Positions 37,801 to 51,323 of a stretch of DNA of 64,000 nucleotides are shown here, piece after piece; position 1 is the stretch's first letter; each line of letters starts with the position of its first letter. Source of the stretch: Psettodes erumei (taxonomy: Eukaryota; Chordata; Actinopteri; Pleuronectiformes; Psettodidae); contig JAFBJZ010000352.1 in the NCBI GenBank assembly GCA_016785225.1, positions 775,556 to 839,555 on the forward strand. Direction: 5' to 3'. The translations under genes were made by a program, and so were the position numbers. The notes under the pieces are model-generated. The model was given only the letters and a program-made list of their open reading frames with translations, had not been told where the DNA came from and searched no databases.

Positions 37801-40800
37801 GCTATAATGCTACAAAATTAAATTAGATGTTAATGTGAGTTAATAGAAGCAAACTTAAGATAGATAGATGATGTGGCTGTGTAATAGACATCACTTAGCC
37901 AGTCTTGCCCTCATGTCCAACAATAAGTGTCTAAATCTGAATAATAAGAAAAGCAGAGTCAGCTCTTTAGAGGTCCAAAAAGTATCCAACAATTCACCAT
38001 GAAACCACTGTATTTATCTCCTCATTGATGTCGACTAATTGATATCTAATTATGTAAACAGTCAAATGTATCTATAAACTCCCTAAAGTGAATTACCAGC
38101 CCTGTTCTAGTGTATAACTTTTATTCTTTTGTGCATCAGGTGTTGTCTCAGGCCAGCCTTTCATTCATTCATTATGCACAGCCACGATGCAGACAGTTGG
38201 CACCTGAGACAGCAGACCTTCATCAGTCTGACTGAAGAGACCATGAGCATTGTCACTCTGTCTTAGTTGTGAAAACTACTCACTGAGGCTTAGGCATAGG
38301 TACACTAATTATATGCAGCACAAGTTCAGTGATGGATGATACAGTTTTATCGATTAAACTCTCAACTATAGCCAGGATTTTAGCAATAGTGAGGTAATGA
38401 GTCCAGGTTCCCCCAGTGTATCCCACCTGCTTAAATTTTATATTAATATGTTAGATGTAACAGTATAAGTTAAGTATATCAAGACCAAACATACTGGAAT
38501 CAGTATGTAGTAAATCCACCACACAAAAAATGTTAAGTGTTTAATTGCAGAATGTTGATTTAAATCCCAAGTTAGAAACCTTGTTTGTTGCAGCACATAT
38601 TTGAATTGACACACTGATGCAGCTGTAGCAGCAGTGCTGGGGAACGCACCTCAGACATCTTGTGTGCTCTGTAGTGAGACTTGGAGCACTGCAGCAGCTG
38701 GGCTGCCAGGTTGCAGTCTTTCCTGTACAGGTCCTGCAAGAGGCAGAAAGATGATCCGAAATCACTAAACTCATACTCTGAACATTTGTTCAGGATGGTA
38801 CAAGTAACCTTTTTATAGTGATGGATTATGTTTGAGCAGCCCCTGGGAAAAATCTATAACACTTTATATTGCAGCCTTCTAACTGATCTAACTAATTATT
38901 TTGTAACAATGGGGGTACTTGTGGGGGAAGTTATTTCAAGACACGGTTATGTTGAGCAATAGCAACAATATGTCTAAAAATATCAATTTATTATTAATGA
39001 GTTACTTTTATACTGAATGAATTAATTGTGGGTAATGGAGAAGCAACTGGAGTAACAATGTGAAATCTAAAGCTGCATACGGAGTATTCTTGATCATATA
39101 AAATAAATCTTACCTTTAATATTGATGCTAATTTTATTAGATTTGTCCAAAACTGTGTTTTCACTTATCTACACCAGTCTAGGGAGCCACTGCAGCATTG
39201 TATGTCTCTTGCTCTGTGTTTTCTTTCTTTAACTGAGGGTTGACAGATTTTTAGTGAAATTTCAGAGCAGAGGGAGAGCCTTCTACAGACACAGTGAATG
39301 CTTAGTTTAGTTGTTTTTGGTCTTTCTGTGCATGTGTGTGTTTGTGTGGGTGGTTATCTGGTCCTCTGTTAAATCTTTCCACCTATAAAGGTCAGCTCTT
39401 GCAGCACTGTGGCCTCCCCCTGGCAATACTCCCCATAACATCAAAGTGTTCACTTTGAAACTAGCTGCTTTTCAATCACTTTATTTCTTTTCATTCTGTC
39501 ACCAGGGGACATTTGGATTCTCTACAGTTTTTACAGATGGTTCAGACAGACCTGTGAAATTATCAGTGATGTCTTAGTTAACATGACTTGTGTGGTGTGT
39601 TTCTACAGGGAAAGACAACCGCAGTATTAACATATTATAGGTTTGTCTTAAAATACTATAATAAGTGTGCTTCTGCAAATTATGAGACAATGGACTCCTT
39701 GGTAAAGACATATTAAGGTCTGAAAGGTTACTGGCTTTCTCCATGTTTTAAGCACTAAATTCAAGGCTTGTTCTTAGGAGGAAATGCCCGCCTCACTGCT
39801 GTCTCTGATGGGACAAACTCTCCACCCACTCAAAATGAACCTTGACTCCAATCAGCCTGCACAGATCTAGTGGGGTTGTCAAAAGACTCTTGGGCTCAGA
39901 CATGCTAGAAACTGCCATAGACAGACTGCCAAAGAGAGAAGATCTCACCCAACCTGGATGCCACAGTAGAAATGTCAGTAAAATCACTTCAAAGGAGTTA
40001 AGACACCAGATTGCTGCATGTCCTCTGAGTTCAGATCCACACAGCCCTGGTTCCTACTTCTTACAGTCCTGAGGATGCCCATTGATTTTAGGATAATCAC
40101 TATAAAACACCCAGTAGCTAAGAGTTAATTCCTCCTATCTGCTGTGGCTCCTTGAACCACAAATATCCAGGATGTTGCAGAAACACAGTGGACATGAGAT
40201 TTTTAGCAGGAGACAGTGTGACAGAAGAAAGTATTTCCACTGGGACACATCACATTTTGAAGTTTTGTCATCAGTTTTAAGCCAACTTTTTGTTTGAGTA
40301 GTAACAAGGCCAGGCTACTGACCAATCAAGGAAAGCAACTGCCCCAGGGCCCCAGATCTCTGTGGCCCTGAATGCCCCAGGCTACTGTTTAATTTGTGAG
40401 CCTGCAGGCAAAATATAATTTTGTCATGTCCTCAGCCAAGTCTCATCACACACAGAAAGCTCAGACACTGTAAAAGTGAGTTACAATAACCTTGCTTTAG
40501 GTTTGCTGACAGGGATGTCAGTGGGAGCCTAAATTACATGATGCAGCCCTGAGTACTCACATTGTCCTCTCTGAGTTTATTAATGGTGATCTTTGCCTCC
40601 ATGAGGTGGTTATTTAGGACGATGATCTCACGGCTGAGGGCTCTCTTCTCCTCTTCATGGTGCTGGGACTGTAGTGCAAGAGAAAGAATCGACAAGGGAG
40701 AAGAGAAATTAGAGAAAAAAAGAAAACAGAGGATGACAGAGTAGATGATACAGAAAGGGGTGCAGGGTTTGAAGGAAAGGGTTGAGTGTTGAGATAACAA

Positions 40801-43800
40801 GAGAAAGATGAGGGAGCCAGAGTTGGAAGAGCAACAGAGGAAAAATGAGGTGCTAGAAGAGCCGAAGAAAAATGAGAGGAAGAGAGCTGTAAGTTACTAT
40901 CAGTCTGAAGCCGGAGCCAGCGGCAGGTCTTAATTAAAAGAAGATTACACTTGCCAGAGTTCATATATCAATTACTCTGAGTACGAGAAAGAGAAATGGA
41001 AGGGGGAGAGAGAAAAAAGAGAGAAAAATAAAGAGGTGGAGTGAGGCGCAGAGAAAGACAAATGAAACACTCATTCAATTTTCAGCAATTACTGGCAAAG
41101 AAACGCAAAATGAGTGCTGGAGTGACATTTTAGACCCGGCATCATCTAATGATGTTGGTGTCTGCTGCTTGGCTGGTCTGTCGTTCTGTCGGCCCCCATT
41201 TATCTCAAGAGCTGTTGGTCAGACTCTCCTGAAGAATGGTGCACACATTCACAGTGCTCCAAGGATTGTCTGTAATGATTTTGATGGCCCTGACTTTCAT
41301 CAATTTATCATCAGCTGAAAATTTCTACTTGTACTCATGAAACTAATGATACAGACTGCAAGATGTCCTGCAATAACCTAATAAGCACATTGTCGTGTAA
41401 TACAATGAGCACATAATGCTCCCAAAGGGATAAGCTCATTTAACTTTAATGACACGACGGACTAGCGCTAACCTCCGGAAAAATTTAACATTTTTTAAAG
41501 CGGCCACATGGAGTGCTGGGTCAGCACCTAATGATTTACAGTCAATACTCGACCACAGGAGGAAGCAGTGTTCCCTTTATGCAGGGAAGTGGAAAGTAAG
41601 CGTGGATGTTGAGGGAGGGGTGGGTGGAAATAGGGGTTTGGAGCACATCTGACTTTTTAGCAAGAAACTGGAGCTCACGTTTAATCACATGCCAATTAAA
41701 ATGCAATGGTTTATTAGCCTTAACCAAAACCATTCCTTAACCCTTATCCATACTCATTTTAGTTGCCTAACCCTATCAATATCTTAACCATGGTTTGCTT
41801 GTCATGTCTTTACCTAAACTCAACCACACTGTAACTGAGCCTAACAACAGTAAAATACTGATGTTCGTGTCTGGCGGGTGTTGTGGGTGATAAACTGTTC
41901 TCAGTACTGAAATTTTACAATATTTATGAAACTATGCATGCAGAATAACTTAGTAAATAACAAAATAAAATAACTAAATGATGTCCTCCTGTTTAAATAA
42001 GGTTATGATATATTTGCATATTACTGGTACAAATCCTTGAATTTTCAATCAATATGTTCTCAAATATTTAAGCTTCTAGAGACATTTTCTTATTTTATAT
42101 GGCACTTGTCACAATAAACAACAGTCCTGCAGGTGCTAACAATCACTTATAATTTATGGCAACAGAGTGGCAAAGCCAGTTTTGCAGATGAAGACCCTGT
42201 GGCACAATTGAAAGCCCCAGAAAAACTGATTAAATAAACCTCGAGTTGAGAGTGTTCTATCAAGTCTGCCCAACATTTTTATAATGTAAACTGCAGTTAA
42301 CATTGCGGCCTCTAGGGGCCAGTAATGAGTTCTAAAGAATTTTGTTTACATTCTCTCTGTGTCACACACACACACACACACACACAGTAGTAATTGTGAA
42401 TCCTGCCACACAACACCATCTGACAAATGATACAGCTCTGAGCACTCGCTTGGCCTCCCAGCCTTCTCTCCTCTAATCCTTCAATGGTGGTGAATGTTTT
42501 GAAATACAGGGGTACAGAGCCAATCTAATAGGTGGCAATTAATGTCAGTTTAAGCAATAGGCCAGCTTTGATATTCAAATCCAATTCTGTTATGGTGTCA
42601 TTAATCAGCTGTTGAGACGTGGCGCACTTTCTCTAGCTCATTACCCTGGATTTCTGTTGCGATGCTTACTATGCAGATGAGCACATCAGAGCATTTTAAA
42701 GCACAAATATGTAATCACTCCCTGCTCTGTCTATGCTGATATGATATTTTATATCAAAGACAACTGCTGACTCAAGACAAAATAATGAACTAAAACATGC
42801 TAAAAACCACCTGTAGAACTAAGGATAGTTCTCTGTGGGTTTGTCACCACGAACAACCCCTTCCACATCAAACATTGTTATTTCAACCAGTCATAATAAA
42901 AAAATATCCACGAGTTTCATTTAGCTTTAAAACCTGCAGGACAAATGCTTCAGTTTGGGTCTGTGTTTTGAGTGATTAATTTCAGAAATTAACTTGTTAT
43001 AACTACAGAAATAATACCTAAATTGTTGCAAAAGTTGTAATAAGGTGTTCATATCATATCATTAACTATAGCTCAGCTTTAATTTTAGTTAAACACCAGT
43101 CTATTTCCATATTTAAAGTACCTAAAAGGAACTTCAGCTTTAATATCTGATTCTTCTAATATAAAAAAATGTGATAAATGCATTTCAGACTTGAGACAGC
43201 AGAAAAGTGGGAAAACACTTTTGTACATTTAAAAAAAAAGTATCCTCCACTTTGAAACCAGTTGTGATCTTTTTTTTCGTCATTATAGCTGCTGATTTGA
43301 TAACATTCATATATCCAGTAATTGCCTGGATCTTCTAACATTCTGATGCTCCTTGTGCACATGATTAGTGAAAAAAATGTCTACCTGTAGATCAAAAATG
43401 TACAGGTGGCAGTCCTCATAGGCCTGATACAATGAATATGGGTGTTGTGCTAGATTTTGGAGAGAGGGAGGAAGTGTTACTTTAATTACAGTATTATGGA
43501 TTCACAGCTGTGCATTCTGATTTTTGCTATCTCCTTCAGATACACTGTGCTGGCTACACAGGCTGTCACCAAGAAGTCCTTATCAATTGGTGCCACTCAT
43601 ATAGGGGGAAAGCATCAAAGAAAATGAATATGCAAATTTTGACTGTTAAGATTGACCATGTGGAGGAAGAAGAGGGATATGGTTTCTCAACATATGAAAC
43701 CTCAGGGATTCACTGCTGCCTTTTGAACATCCGTGTGTAAGTTTGTTTTAATTACTAAGCAAAAAGCAAATATGAATACGCAAATTACGTCTTGTGTCGG

Positions 43801-46800
43801 CTAACAAAGGGTCTGTTTTCTCCTCTGTTATGCAAACATTTAATGGAGTAAAACAATAAGAAAACCAAAAAAGCATGTTTCAAATATTGATCAGGAGGAT
43901 TTGTTGAATAGAGTGCATAGTGTATGAAAAGTGAAATGTGTCAGTTTTTCTAATACACCCTGATTTTTGGGATTCTTTTGGTATTTAAGGTATTCTGCTA
44001 GAGATTCTGCTTTCTCTCTGGACAACAAGTGAAGTCTAAAATCCCATGAGGTGCAATTACTGAAAACTCCACTCCAGTTAAATACAGTCTTATTTTTGCA
44101 GGGAAAAGAAAAGAAACAAATGAGATTTTCTAACCTCATTAAACGGGATTTTCACATCAAGTCAACCAAAGATAACACCCACCCCCAACCCCAAAAATAC
44201 TTTGTAGTTAGGATCAATTCATTGTTTGTTTTCATCATCTCATAGGATTTGCTGATAATAAAGAAAAAATCTTGTTCTTGATGTATAAAACTGAATTATC
44301 ACAAAATAATTGAAAAAATAGATAAAAGTTGCATATATAACAGTGATAAACACACATCTCTGTAGTCACTAACTAATTTCACACATCTGTGTTTTTATAG
44401 CATACAGTGAAATAAATGTAATATAGTGGCAGACTTTAATGTAAGAATTATATTTTCTGATAAATGTATAGCTGTAGGATTTGATGAGCTTAAATTCTGT
44501 AAATTGGTTGGCTGCTGTTTCACTGCCAAGAATGCTAGTGTGGTCCAGAGAGAATCAAGAGTTAATAATTATGTGTCTATATATGCCTGGTTTCACTCTA
44601 CTTCTGCTCTCCTGTGTGTAATTTGCTCTTTTCTCTGAAGAGTTGTGATTAATGTCTGTGGTGTTAATGGCACTGATTAGCGCACTGCAGACGGTCCTGG
44701 TTGAAGCGAGCAACACATATAGGAAGGTTCGCTAATACAGAGCAACGTGTTGACACAGACAATGGGCTTCCTCACACACATACTGTATGCCGCTCACCAT
44801 CAGGACTATTTTTCGTCTAACACTTTTCACACTTGTAGATGAAAAAGCTATTTTTTGCTATTTGGTCATTCTTAGGAGGAATCTGTGGCTTCAAAACAAC
44901 AATAACTGCTTCTCTGCCTGCAGGTTTCTATGACAACTCTGTTCACCAATCACACTCCTAACACAGCCCAAAAATATGTATCACAAAAACTTTCATATTC
45001 TGTTTAGTTTCACTTAATTCTCCTCTATTCTAGGTTTTGCATCAGCAAGTCTCCTTGTTTTAGATTTGGGTTGTCATCTGCACATACTATTAGTCATCAA
45101 TATTGCCATGCATGATAAACTGAGCAGCTAAAATGTATTGATCATGAATCAAATAATATTGATCATCTTAATGCTGCTTTTCAATAAGGCTTGGCTAAGA
45201 AAGAACCGATCAGAAACCCCAGAGATTAAATTGAGCCTTGTTTCATAAATAAACATAAATAATTCAGATTGGTTATGACAGGCAATAGATTAATACATCT
45301 AGATAGAAATATACTGCTTCACAAGAACAAAGGTAAATGGGGAAGCTTAGAGGGAGGCAGCAACTAGCAGTCATATTTCATTATTGGTTATCCTATTGAT
45401 TGAACTTTCAATAATTTATTTAGTCTATAAAATATAAATGCCAATCACAGGTGAGTCCAGAGTGTTTGTATGTAACAGCAAATGCTGATAATCACTTTGT
45501 TCTCTGTTATGTTAAGTAACTCACGGCAGGACTGTATTCAGTGGTGATGGCTAATGGTGAAGTTACGTAGGCAGTCATTGAGTGGGACCTTGATTTCCTC
45601 CCAGTTCCGCTGTAGATGTTAGTTATAGCTGATTCTGCCTAATGCTTGTTCTTATGAGGACTAAGACAAACAGTGGTTTCAGCACCACAGACAGCTCTTT
45701 CACAACTAAAGGTGCTACTGTACAGCATCTTGTAGCTTATAATTTTTTGCAGTCTGCATTAAGTCAGAATCTTTACAACTTCCTCTATTCCAAGATGGTC
45801 TGTATGGTATATTTTGGCTACCACAGACAAACGTGGTTACCTAACCAACAGTTGTATGCAAATATTTCTTTTTCTGCTTGCACCAGCACTGTCAGCTCAG
45901 AGGGGGCTCAAAGATTAATTTGAACTCTTACTAAACAGTCTCACAGGCAGCAATCTTCAAAGCATCCAACACCTGCAGTGCCAAAGCCATATTTCAGCAA
46001 AGTGATTATTCCGTTCATGCAAACAGCTTCATCTGCAGCACAGTTTATCTGCAGATCAGATCCACACTGATTGCAGCCGCTCCAATGTCAACACAACAAA
46101 TATCTTGTCAGTTGTTTGAGGTGTTAATCTCTTTTTAAAATATTTTTATTCTTCTGTGATTTTTCAGTTGACCTTGCCAGTTCAGGCATCTCAGAACTTT
46201 TAATTATGTGTCTGATTTGATTGGACTGTCTTTGTCACTGCCTGACTGGCTGGGCTGTCTTTCTACAAAGGAGCAACCCATCCCCCAATATCCCCCTCAA
46301 ATGCCATTGCATGACATGACATCAAAAGAAATGGCAATCCCAGTGAGGCCTGGCTCTACAAAAAAAAGAAAGTCCCTTACTGTCTCCAGTCATAAAGAAT
46401 GATTTGCTTCACCGAGGTTCTCTAGTAGACAGGCAATCTCTTTGAAAAAGCAATAGTTTTCTCAATCATTTTCACATGACTGGAATATGTTGTTGTTGTT
46501 GTTGTTATTATATAAGTGTGTGTGTAGTGTTTGAGAGGAATGAGCCATGGTGCTGGGAAGAAATTTTTAGGTTGTCAGACTGTTCATAGTAGAACAAAGC
46601 GAGAAGGATTACAATGGATCAGAACAAATAATAGGCCACAAATACTGCAAGGCAGACAGTGTTGTAAGTGATTGTTGTCTGAACAGTTCGGTGTTGCACT
46701 TCTGTGTTGATTTATTACAATATTCATGCTTTACTGGTTCACGAGTCTATGTGAGTTCACATGAAAAATCCATCCATAGAATCTCCAATCTCCATTGAGC

Positions 46801-48363
46801 TGCCAATGGGCTGTACAGTTTCTACACATCCAGACCTGATTTCTTAAAAATACCGTCAAGGTTAGGGTTAGTTATAGTAACTAACCGCTGGTTCTCACAA
46901 TAACTTCACACAGTGTTCTTCCATTAGTTTGTGTGTGTGTGTGTGTGTTTGGGTGCGTGATTGTGCGTGTGTGTCTGTTTGCTGGAAAGACAAGCCCCCA
47001 TGGATCAAACTTCTGATGAGATTATGATCCACTTTAATCAAGATAGTGTAAGTCATAATGGTGGACCTCGCTGTAGAGCCGGCTCATCTCCTGCACTGAT
47101 TCTAGCTGATAAGTCCTAAAGCTGATGCTGTGGGGGTTGGGATGGGGGGACTCCCGTGGAACCTCTCAAACTGATGTGATTGGACAGCTGCTGCTGAGGT
47201 GACCAGAACAGCGGTTAGCTATAATAGTTTGCTAACAGGGTTGCACGGCAGAAAAGACCAATTACTTTGGACATTGATTGCGCTCCCTGTCTTTGATCAT
47301 GTAATTGCTTTGAGAGAGATGAAAGTGGTTCTGCTGCTAAACAGGTGTGTTCAAATCGATTATACCAGATTTCTCATTTCTTAGACAAGAGACAGCGGGA
47401 GAGAGAGTGAGAGAGAGAAAATGTCATCATTTCTCTGTAATGTTCTGGTATGCGTAGGTTAGAATCATGTAATTTATTATGATCGCTTTATTTGAGGATC
47501 TGAAGTGTGTGTGTTTATTGATATTTTGTCTTTCTGTCTGCCTCTCAGCTTTAAACTCCAGTCTGGCACTTTTCCAGTTATCTTCTCTTTCAACAGAGGC
47601 CAAGGTCTCTCAGCATGGGTCCCAGTGCTTAATACAACATTATGTTTGAGTATGTGGGCGCAGATTACATTACACTGCACTCACTCAGCAGATTCTTTTG
47701 TATATCTGCAATGTGTATCTCCAATGTAAATGAATTGCAAAGAGGGGTGCATACGGTGCTGTTGCTCATGACTGGCAATTGGTACACTTGACAGAAGCCC
47801 TCAGTACAAAAGATGAGCAGCTGGATTAGAAATTGCAAACCTGCAGAAATTATGTTCATACAGGACTTTGATACCAGAGACCAGGGTTTGCACCTTTTGT
47901 GCTGCACAGAATTCAGTGTTTAGCAGCAAAAGAACTATGGATAATGTTAATGGATCATGACTTTGCTAAATGTCAGTAAGGTTAATACTTCGAGTTACTG
48001 TTACTGGATACAATATATAAACACAAAAAAATCATAAAAAAGTTTATCCATCCTTAAGTTGCTACATGAGGATTTGCAATACAAAAGTGGAGCCTGTTGG
48101 AGAAGAAATTAAATACACTGTGAATGAACATTTTGCAGATATGGTCAGTTTGAAAGTGCAAAGTGTGGAGTTCAGGAAACAGTTGCTGCCAAGACAAATA
48201 CTTTTTCTTGGCTGTCTTTTTATCTAAGAACTGGGCTGAGAGTTTCACATTAAGGCAAACTGCAATGTAAGTTATGGTTTTCCAGTAACTACAGGACTTC
48301 CTCTTCTCGAATAAATGATTCCAGGTCAAGCTCTGGTTCACAAGCTGTAGAGCTCTGTGTGTT

Positions 48364-48396
<33 letters not shown>

Positions 48397-50697
48397 ATAA
48401 GAATGTTGAGTTCACAAATGCCCAACACCTTCATACAGCTGTTATGAGAGTGTAGCTGAGAACTTGGTAGTACTTACATACACTTCCTGCTAATGTTAAT
48501 ACTAACAATACAAACAACCACACCGGTCGGAACATGTGAAAGCTCACGTCATCAGTCATGTAGCGGTAAAGCCCGTGCAAGCCATTTTAATCAATAACAC
48601 CCCATCGTCTACATTAAATACCCTCAAAGTTGTTCTAAAGTACAATAACGTATTATCAGCAAAATGTACTCAAAGTGTCAAAAGTGAAAGCAGTGACTAC
48701 ACAGAGTGGCTGTTTTCAGAATGTCATATTATTGTAATTTTACCTGCTCTGAATACTGTAGTTTAATCTGTAGCTATGCATCATATTCTATAACTGTACA
48801 GAAATGTTTCAAAACAAAATGTTAATCTTACAAGTTATCTAAAAGGAAAAATATTGCCTTCTAAAATGTAGAACAGTAGAAGTATAAAGTATCTTAAAAT
48901 GGAAAAATGTAAGTAGAAATACATGAGCTCCCCAAAACTGTTGACAAAATGGTATGCTTTGATGGTTATTTCATTACTTATCCCTACACTATTGAAAATG
49001 AAAAATAATTAAACACAATAAACTTTAATGACACTAAATTAAGCAATGCTGAGATAAAGACTAAATGTCAGAAACAGCAAACACTTAGGTGGGAGTCTCT
49101 TACCGTCCTGTGCATCTTGTCCTCCAAATCCTGGTTGATCCTCTGTAGAGCCGCATAGCTGCTCTGGATTCTAAAACAACAGAGAAGAAGAGAATTGTGC
49201 CCTGTTAGTAATGCAGATCACAACATATGATGACTAAAGATTGTTTTACTGCTCATAAGCCTATGTAAGCACCATTAATCTCCACATAAATTCAGACAGG
49301 GTAATAAATAAATAAAAGACTAGACTGACGGGACAACTTTGGATGGGATTTGCAGCATATTTTAAGTACTGACTCAAATTTGAAGAGCACTCGAGATAAA
49401 AACCAGCTATGCTTAACAACACAATGGAAAAAAGAGTTGATGATATGTTTAAGTGCCACAGCAGGAGATAGTGAGATACAAATATTACTGATAAAAAAAG
49501 TTTTAAATCCGAAATCCAATATTGCATGATAAGAAATTGGTAAATTTGCAGGACCACTGCCATAGCACTCTTTATGTTTCGTTTCAAATTGTTTTTCTTC
49601 ATAGTGTCCTCCATTGTCCTCTGTCCTTGTTTCCTCTGCTTTTATTTCTCTTGTCACTCTTCAGTAAACTTCTAGTGCATGAGTTACTCTCTATCTGTTA
49701 ACTTATTCCTGGTGTTTTATCAAGTAATCTGTTGTTTCAGTATCATATTTTCACATTTGCTGTTGGACTTTTGATAAACCAGCATTTATGACTCCATTAA
49801 GCCACACTGATAAGGAGGGTGTGGGCAATGGAGACAAAAAAAAACGAAAGACAAAAAAATAAATCATAGAGCTGAGAGAGACTTTAGGAGGTAAAGAATG
49901 AGTGTAAATGAAAGTGCAGGAGTGCCAGTGGAGGAGAGTGGTTTACTGACTGGTAGAGAGCAAACATTTGTGCTCAAAACCAGCCATTATAAGAGGCAAC
50001 ACCGAGTGCTTTTACTGATTTAGCAGGAGCATAAAGAACAGGGGCTGAGTTTGTCAGGCAGCACATCTGTCTAACACCAAGAGTTTACCAATCGTTCAGA
50101 TGGTTCAAATCAGGGACAGTCCCATGGGTACATCTAAAGATGTTTCATAATTTCTGGCTAGAGACAAATCTCAAGGATGAGTTTTCAAACTTATTAAACC
50201 AGTGTAATTATCAAATTTATTTATACCATGACCACAGAAGGCAACGCTTAGCTCTGTCTGACCAGAGGGTTTGCAGTATTTGTAGATAATCGCTGAGGTT
50301 ATTATCACACTAACTTGAAGTAGTACTAGTACCAGTAGTACTGGACAATTCTGCAAAACCTAAGATTGTTGTAAATTTAATTCTGGCCTTTAAAAACATT
50401 TAAAGCATTTAAATCCCCGACCTAAAACTAACCATATTTTTGGTGTGACCGTTAACATCTAATAATCTTGATGGCGCATTAGTAAAAAATAAAGAAGCAA
50501 CCAGTTCACAGAGTCACACACACACACACACACACCTGCGTAGTTTCTCTGTGAATTTCTCCAGTTCTTCCTGGGCCCGGCGCAGCTCTGTCTCGAGATA
50601 CTGCCGAGTGGAGTCGAACTCTGTCTCCACCATCTCTAGTTTGTGGGTGGTGTAAGACAGGCGCTTGCGGAGGTCATCCTTATGGTCGTGGAAAGAG
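34853..50697 (-). CDS. begain: BEGAIN, brain-enriched guanylate kinase-associated protein (conserved part)
   Basis: Five firm coding exons on the minus strand: 50697-50536, 49170-49104, 40662-40561, 38733-38650 and 36394-34853 (stop TGA). Phases agree throughout. The first four encode the N-terminal coiled coil: RKRLSYTTHKLEMVETEFDS, YLETELRRAQEELEKFTEKL, then YAALQRINQDLEDK, EEEKRALSREIIVLNNHL and CNLAAQLLQCSKSHYRAHK. The 514-codon last exon is Ser-rich and ends in the family signature TRKDSLTKAQLYGTLLN. It also holds DLYCSDTALYCPE and RWRQLSVEDINTFSSSYRN. BEGAIN binds the guanylate kinase domain of PSD-95/SAP90 and sits in the postsynaptic density. The 50697-50536 exon opens in phase 2 (it needs two bases from upstream), so the start codon lies in an upstream exon. 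Candidates are listed separately. With the shortest option the protein would be about 657 residues (human about 593). A 218-residue frame inside the last exon is only a shadow. Confidence 0.93.
36395..38649 (-). other. begain intron before the last exon
   Basis: AT-rich, with pyrimidine-rich stretches near 36870-37150 and a GATA-type short repeat near 37860. No exon or known repeat is recognised. Confidence 0.35.
38734..40560 (-). other. begain intron 38734-40560
   Basis: Mixed sequence without a convincing exon or repeat family. Short frames near 39793-40072 lack similarity I can recognise. Confidence 0.35.
41160..41335 (+). repeat. Diverged teleost interspersed repeat ('TCTCAAGAGCTGTTGGTC' type)
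   Basis: TCTGTCGGCCCCCATTTATC is followed by TCAAGAGCTGTTGG, ACACATTCACAG, CAAGGAT and TTTTGATGGCCCTGACTTTC. This order matches a high-copy fish repeat I remember (CTCAAGAACTGTTGGATGG ... ACATTCATGG ... GATCCCCTGACTTTTC). The assignment rests on memory and the copy is old and non-coding. Confidence 0.45.
42363..42386. repeat. (CA)n microsatellite
   Basis: About twelve CA units inside a begain intron. Confidence 0.9.
45355..45445 (+). mobile_element. Fragment of the TAGGGCTGCA-type MITE family
   Basis: GGCAGCAACTAGCAGTCATA, then TTCATTATTGG, TTGATTGAACTTTC and TTTAGTCTATAAAATATAAA follow the order of the 5' half of the same fish element seen at 18571-18826 (GCTGCAACTAACGATTATTT ... GGTCTATAAAATGTC). 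Only the 5' part is recognisable. Confidence 0.4.
46490..46507. repeat. (TTG)n microsatellite
   Basis: Six TTG-type units in a begain intron. Confidence 0.85.
46930..46948. repeat. (GT)n microsatellite
   Basis: About nine GT units in a begain intron. Confidence 0.9.
48370..48397. repeat. (GT)n microsatellite
   Basis: About fourteen perfect GT units, preceded by an interrupted part (GTGTTTGTGTTT) from 48357. Confidence 0.9.
48605..48940 (+). repeat. Diverged teleost interspersed repeat ('AGTAGAAGTATAAAGTA' type)
   Basis: AAAATGTACTCAAAGTGTCA, TAGTTTAATCTGTAGCTATG, CATCATATTCTATAA, AAAATGTAGAACAGTAGAAG and TATAAAGTATCTTAAAATGG appear in the same order as in a very common percomorph repeat (TAGTTTAATCTATAATAATG, GCATCATATTTTATAA, GAAATGTAGTGGAGTAGAAG, TATAAAGTAGCATAAAATGG). 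Recognised from memory; non-coding. Confidence 0.55.
49171..50535 (-). other. begain intron 49171-50535
   Basis: No exon or repeat family is recognised, apart from the (CA)n at its 5' end (50514-50535). Confidence 0.35.
50514..50535 (-). repeat. (GT)n microsatellite forming the 5' splice site of a begain intron
   Basis: In transcript orientation the exon ends CTACGCAG at 50536 and the intron starts directly with about eleven GT units. The donor is therefore GTGTGT, the first units of the repeat. Exon length (162 nt) and phase confirm the junction. Confidence 0.9.
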
Positions 50698-51289
50698 CTA
50701 AATGGGCAGCAGAGGGAGTTTAGAGAAGAGCAATTGAGGAGACACAGCTAGAAGACACTGTCAGACAGAGAGCGAACCAATCATAAACAGGCAGAAAAAA
50801 GCAGGAGAGTACAATGTAAAGTGTGCATGTGTTTGTGTGAGAGGGAGGGAGAAGAAGTGATGAAGTGTAGCCAGAGTGTAATTCAGTTTGGAGTTAGAGA
50901 GGTTTGGGGCTAGGGGAAAGGCAGTGAGGCCGATGGGGAAGAGAAGGAGATGGATGGAGGAGGAATACTAATCATTTCCCATTCACAGGGAGGGAGAAAG
51001 GAGCTCCCATAGGTGTAATGGTGAATTCCCTTACACCAACCCTGCCTATTGGATCTCTGTAAGAAAAAAGGAAAGGATTTTTGCCCCCAGACACAGACCA
51101 TGGGTAATTCAAAAAAGAGGAAGTGAAAATAAAGAATGGACCACAGTTTGTATGTGTGTGTTGGGGAAAAGCTTTAAAAGAGGGTGAAAGCACAAAGAAA
51201 GTGCATTAGAGAGAGTAAGAGGCCAGAGTAGCAAATTTTGAACACCACCACCATCAAGAACAACAACAACGAACCAGACAGGGAGCAAT

Positions 51290-51291
<2 letters not shown>

Positions 51292-51320
<29 letters not shown>
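51292..51320. repeat. (GT)n microsatellite
   Basis: About fourteen GT units in the begain 5' intron. Confidence 0.9.

Positions 51321-51323
<3 letters not shown>

Larger units (their letters stand above)
40663..49103 (-). other. begain intron, 8.4 kb, repeat-containing
   Basis: It holds a diverged interspersed repeat at 41160-41335, a (CA)n at 42363-42386, a fragment of the TAGGGCTGCA-type element at 45355-45445, (TTG)n at 46490-46507, (GT)n at 46930-46948 and 48370-48397, and another old interspersed repeat at 48605-48940. No extra coding exon is convincing. Confidence 0.5.
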
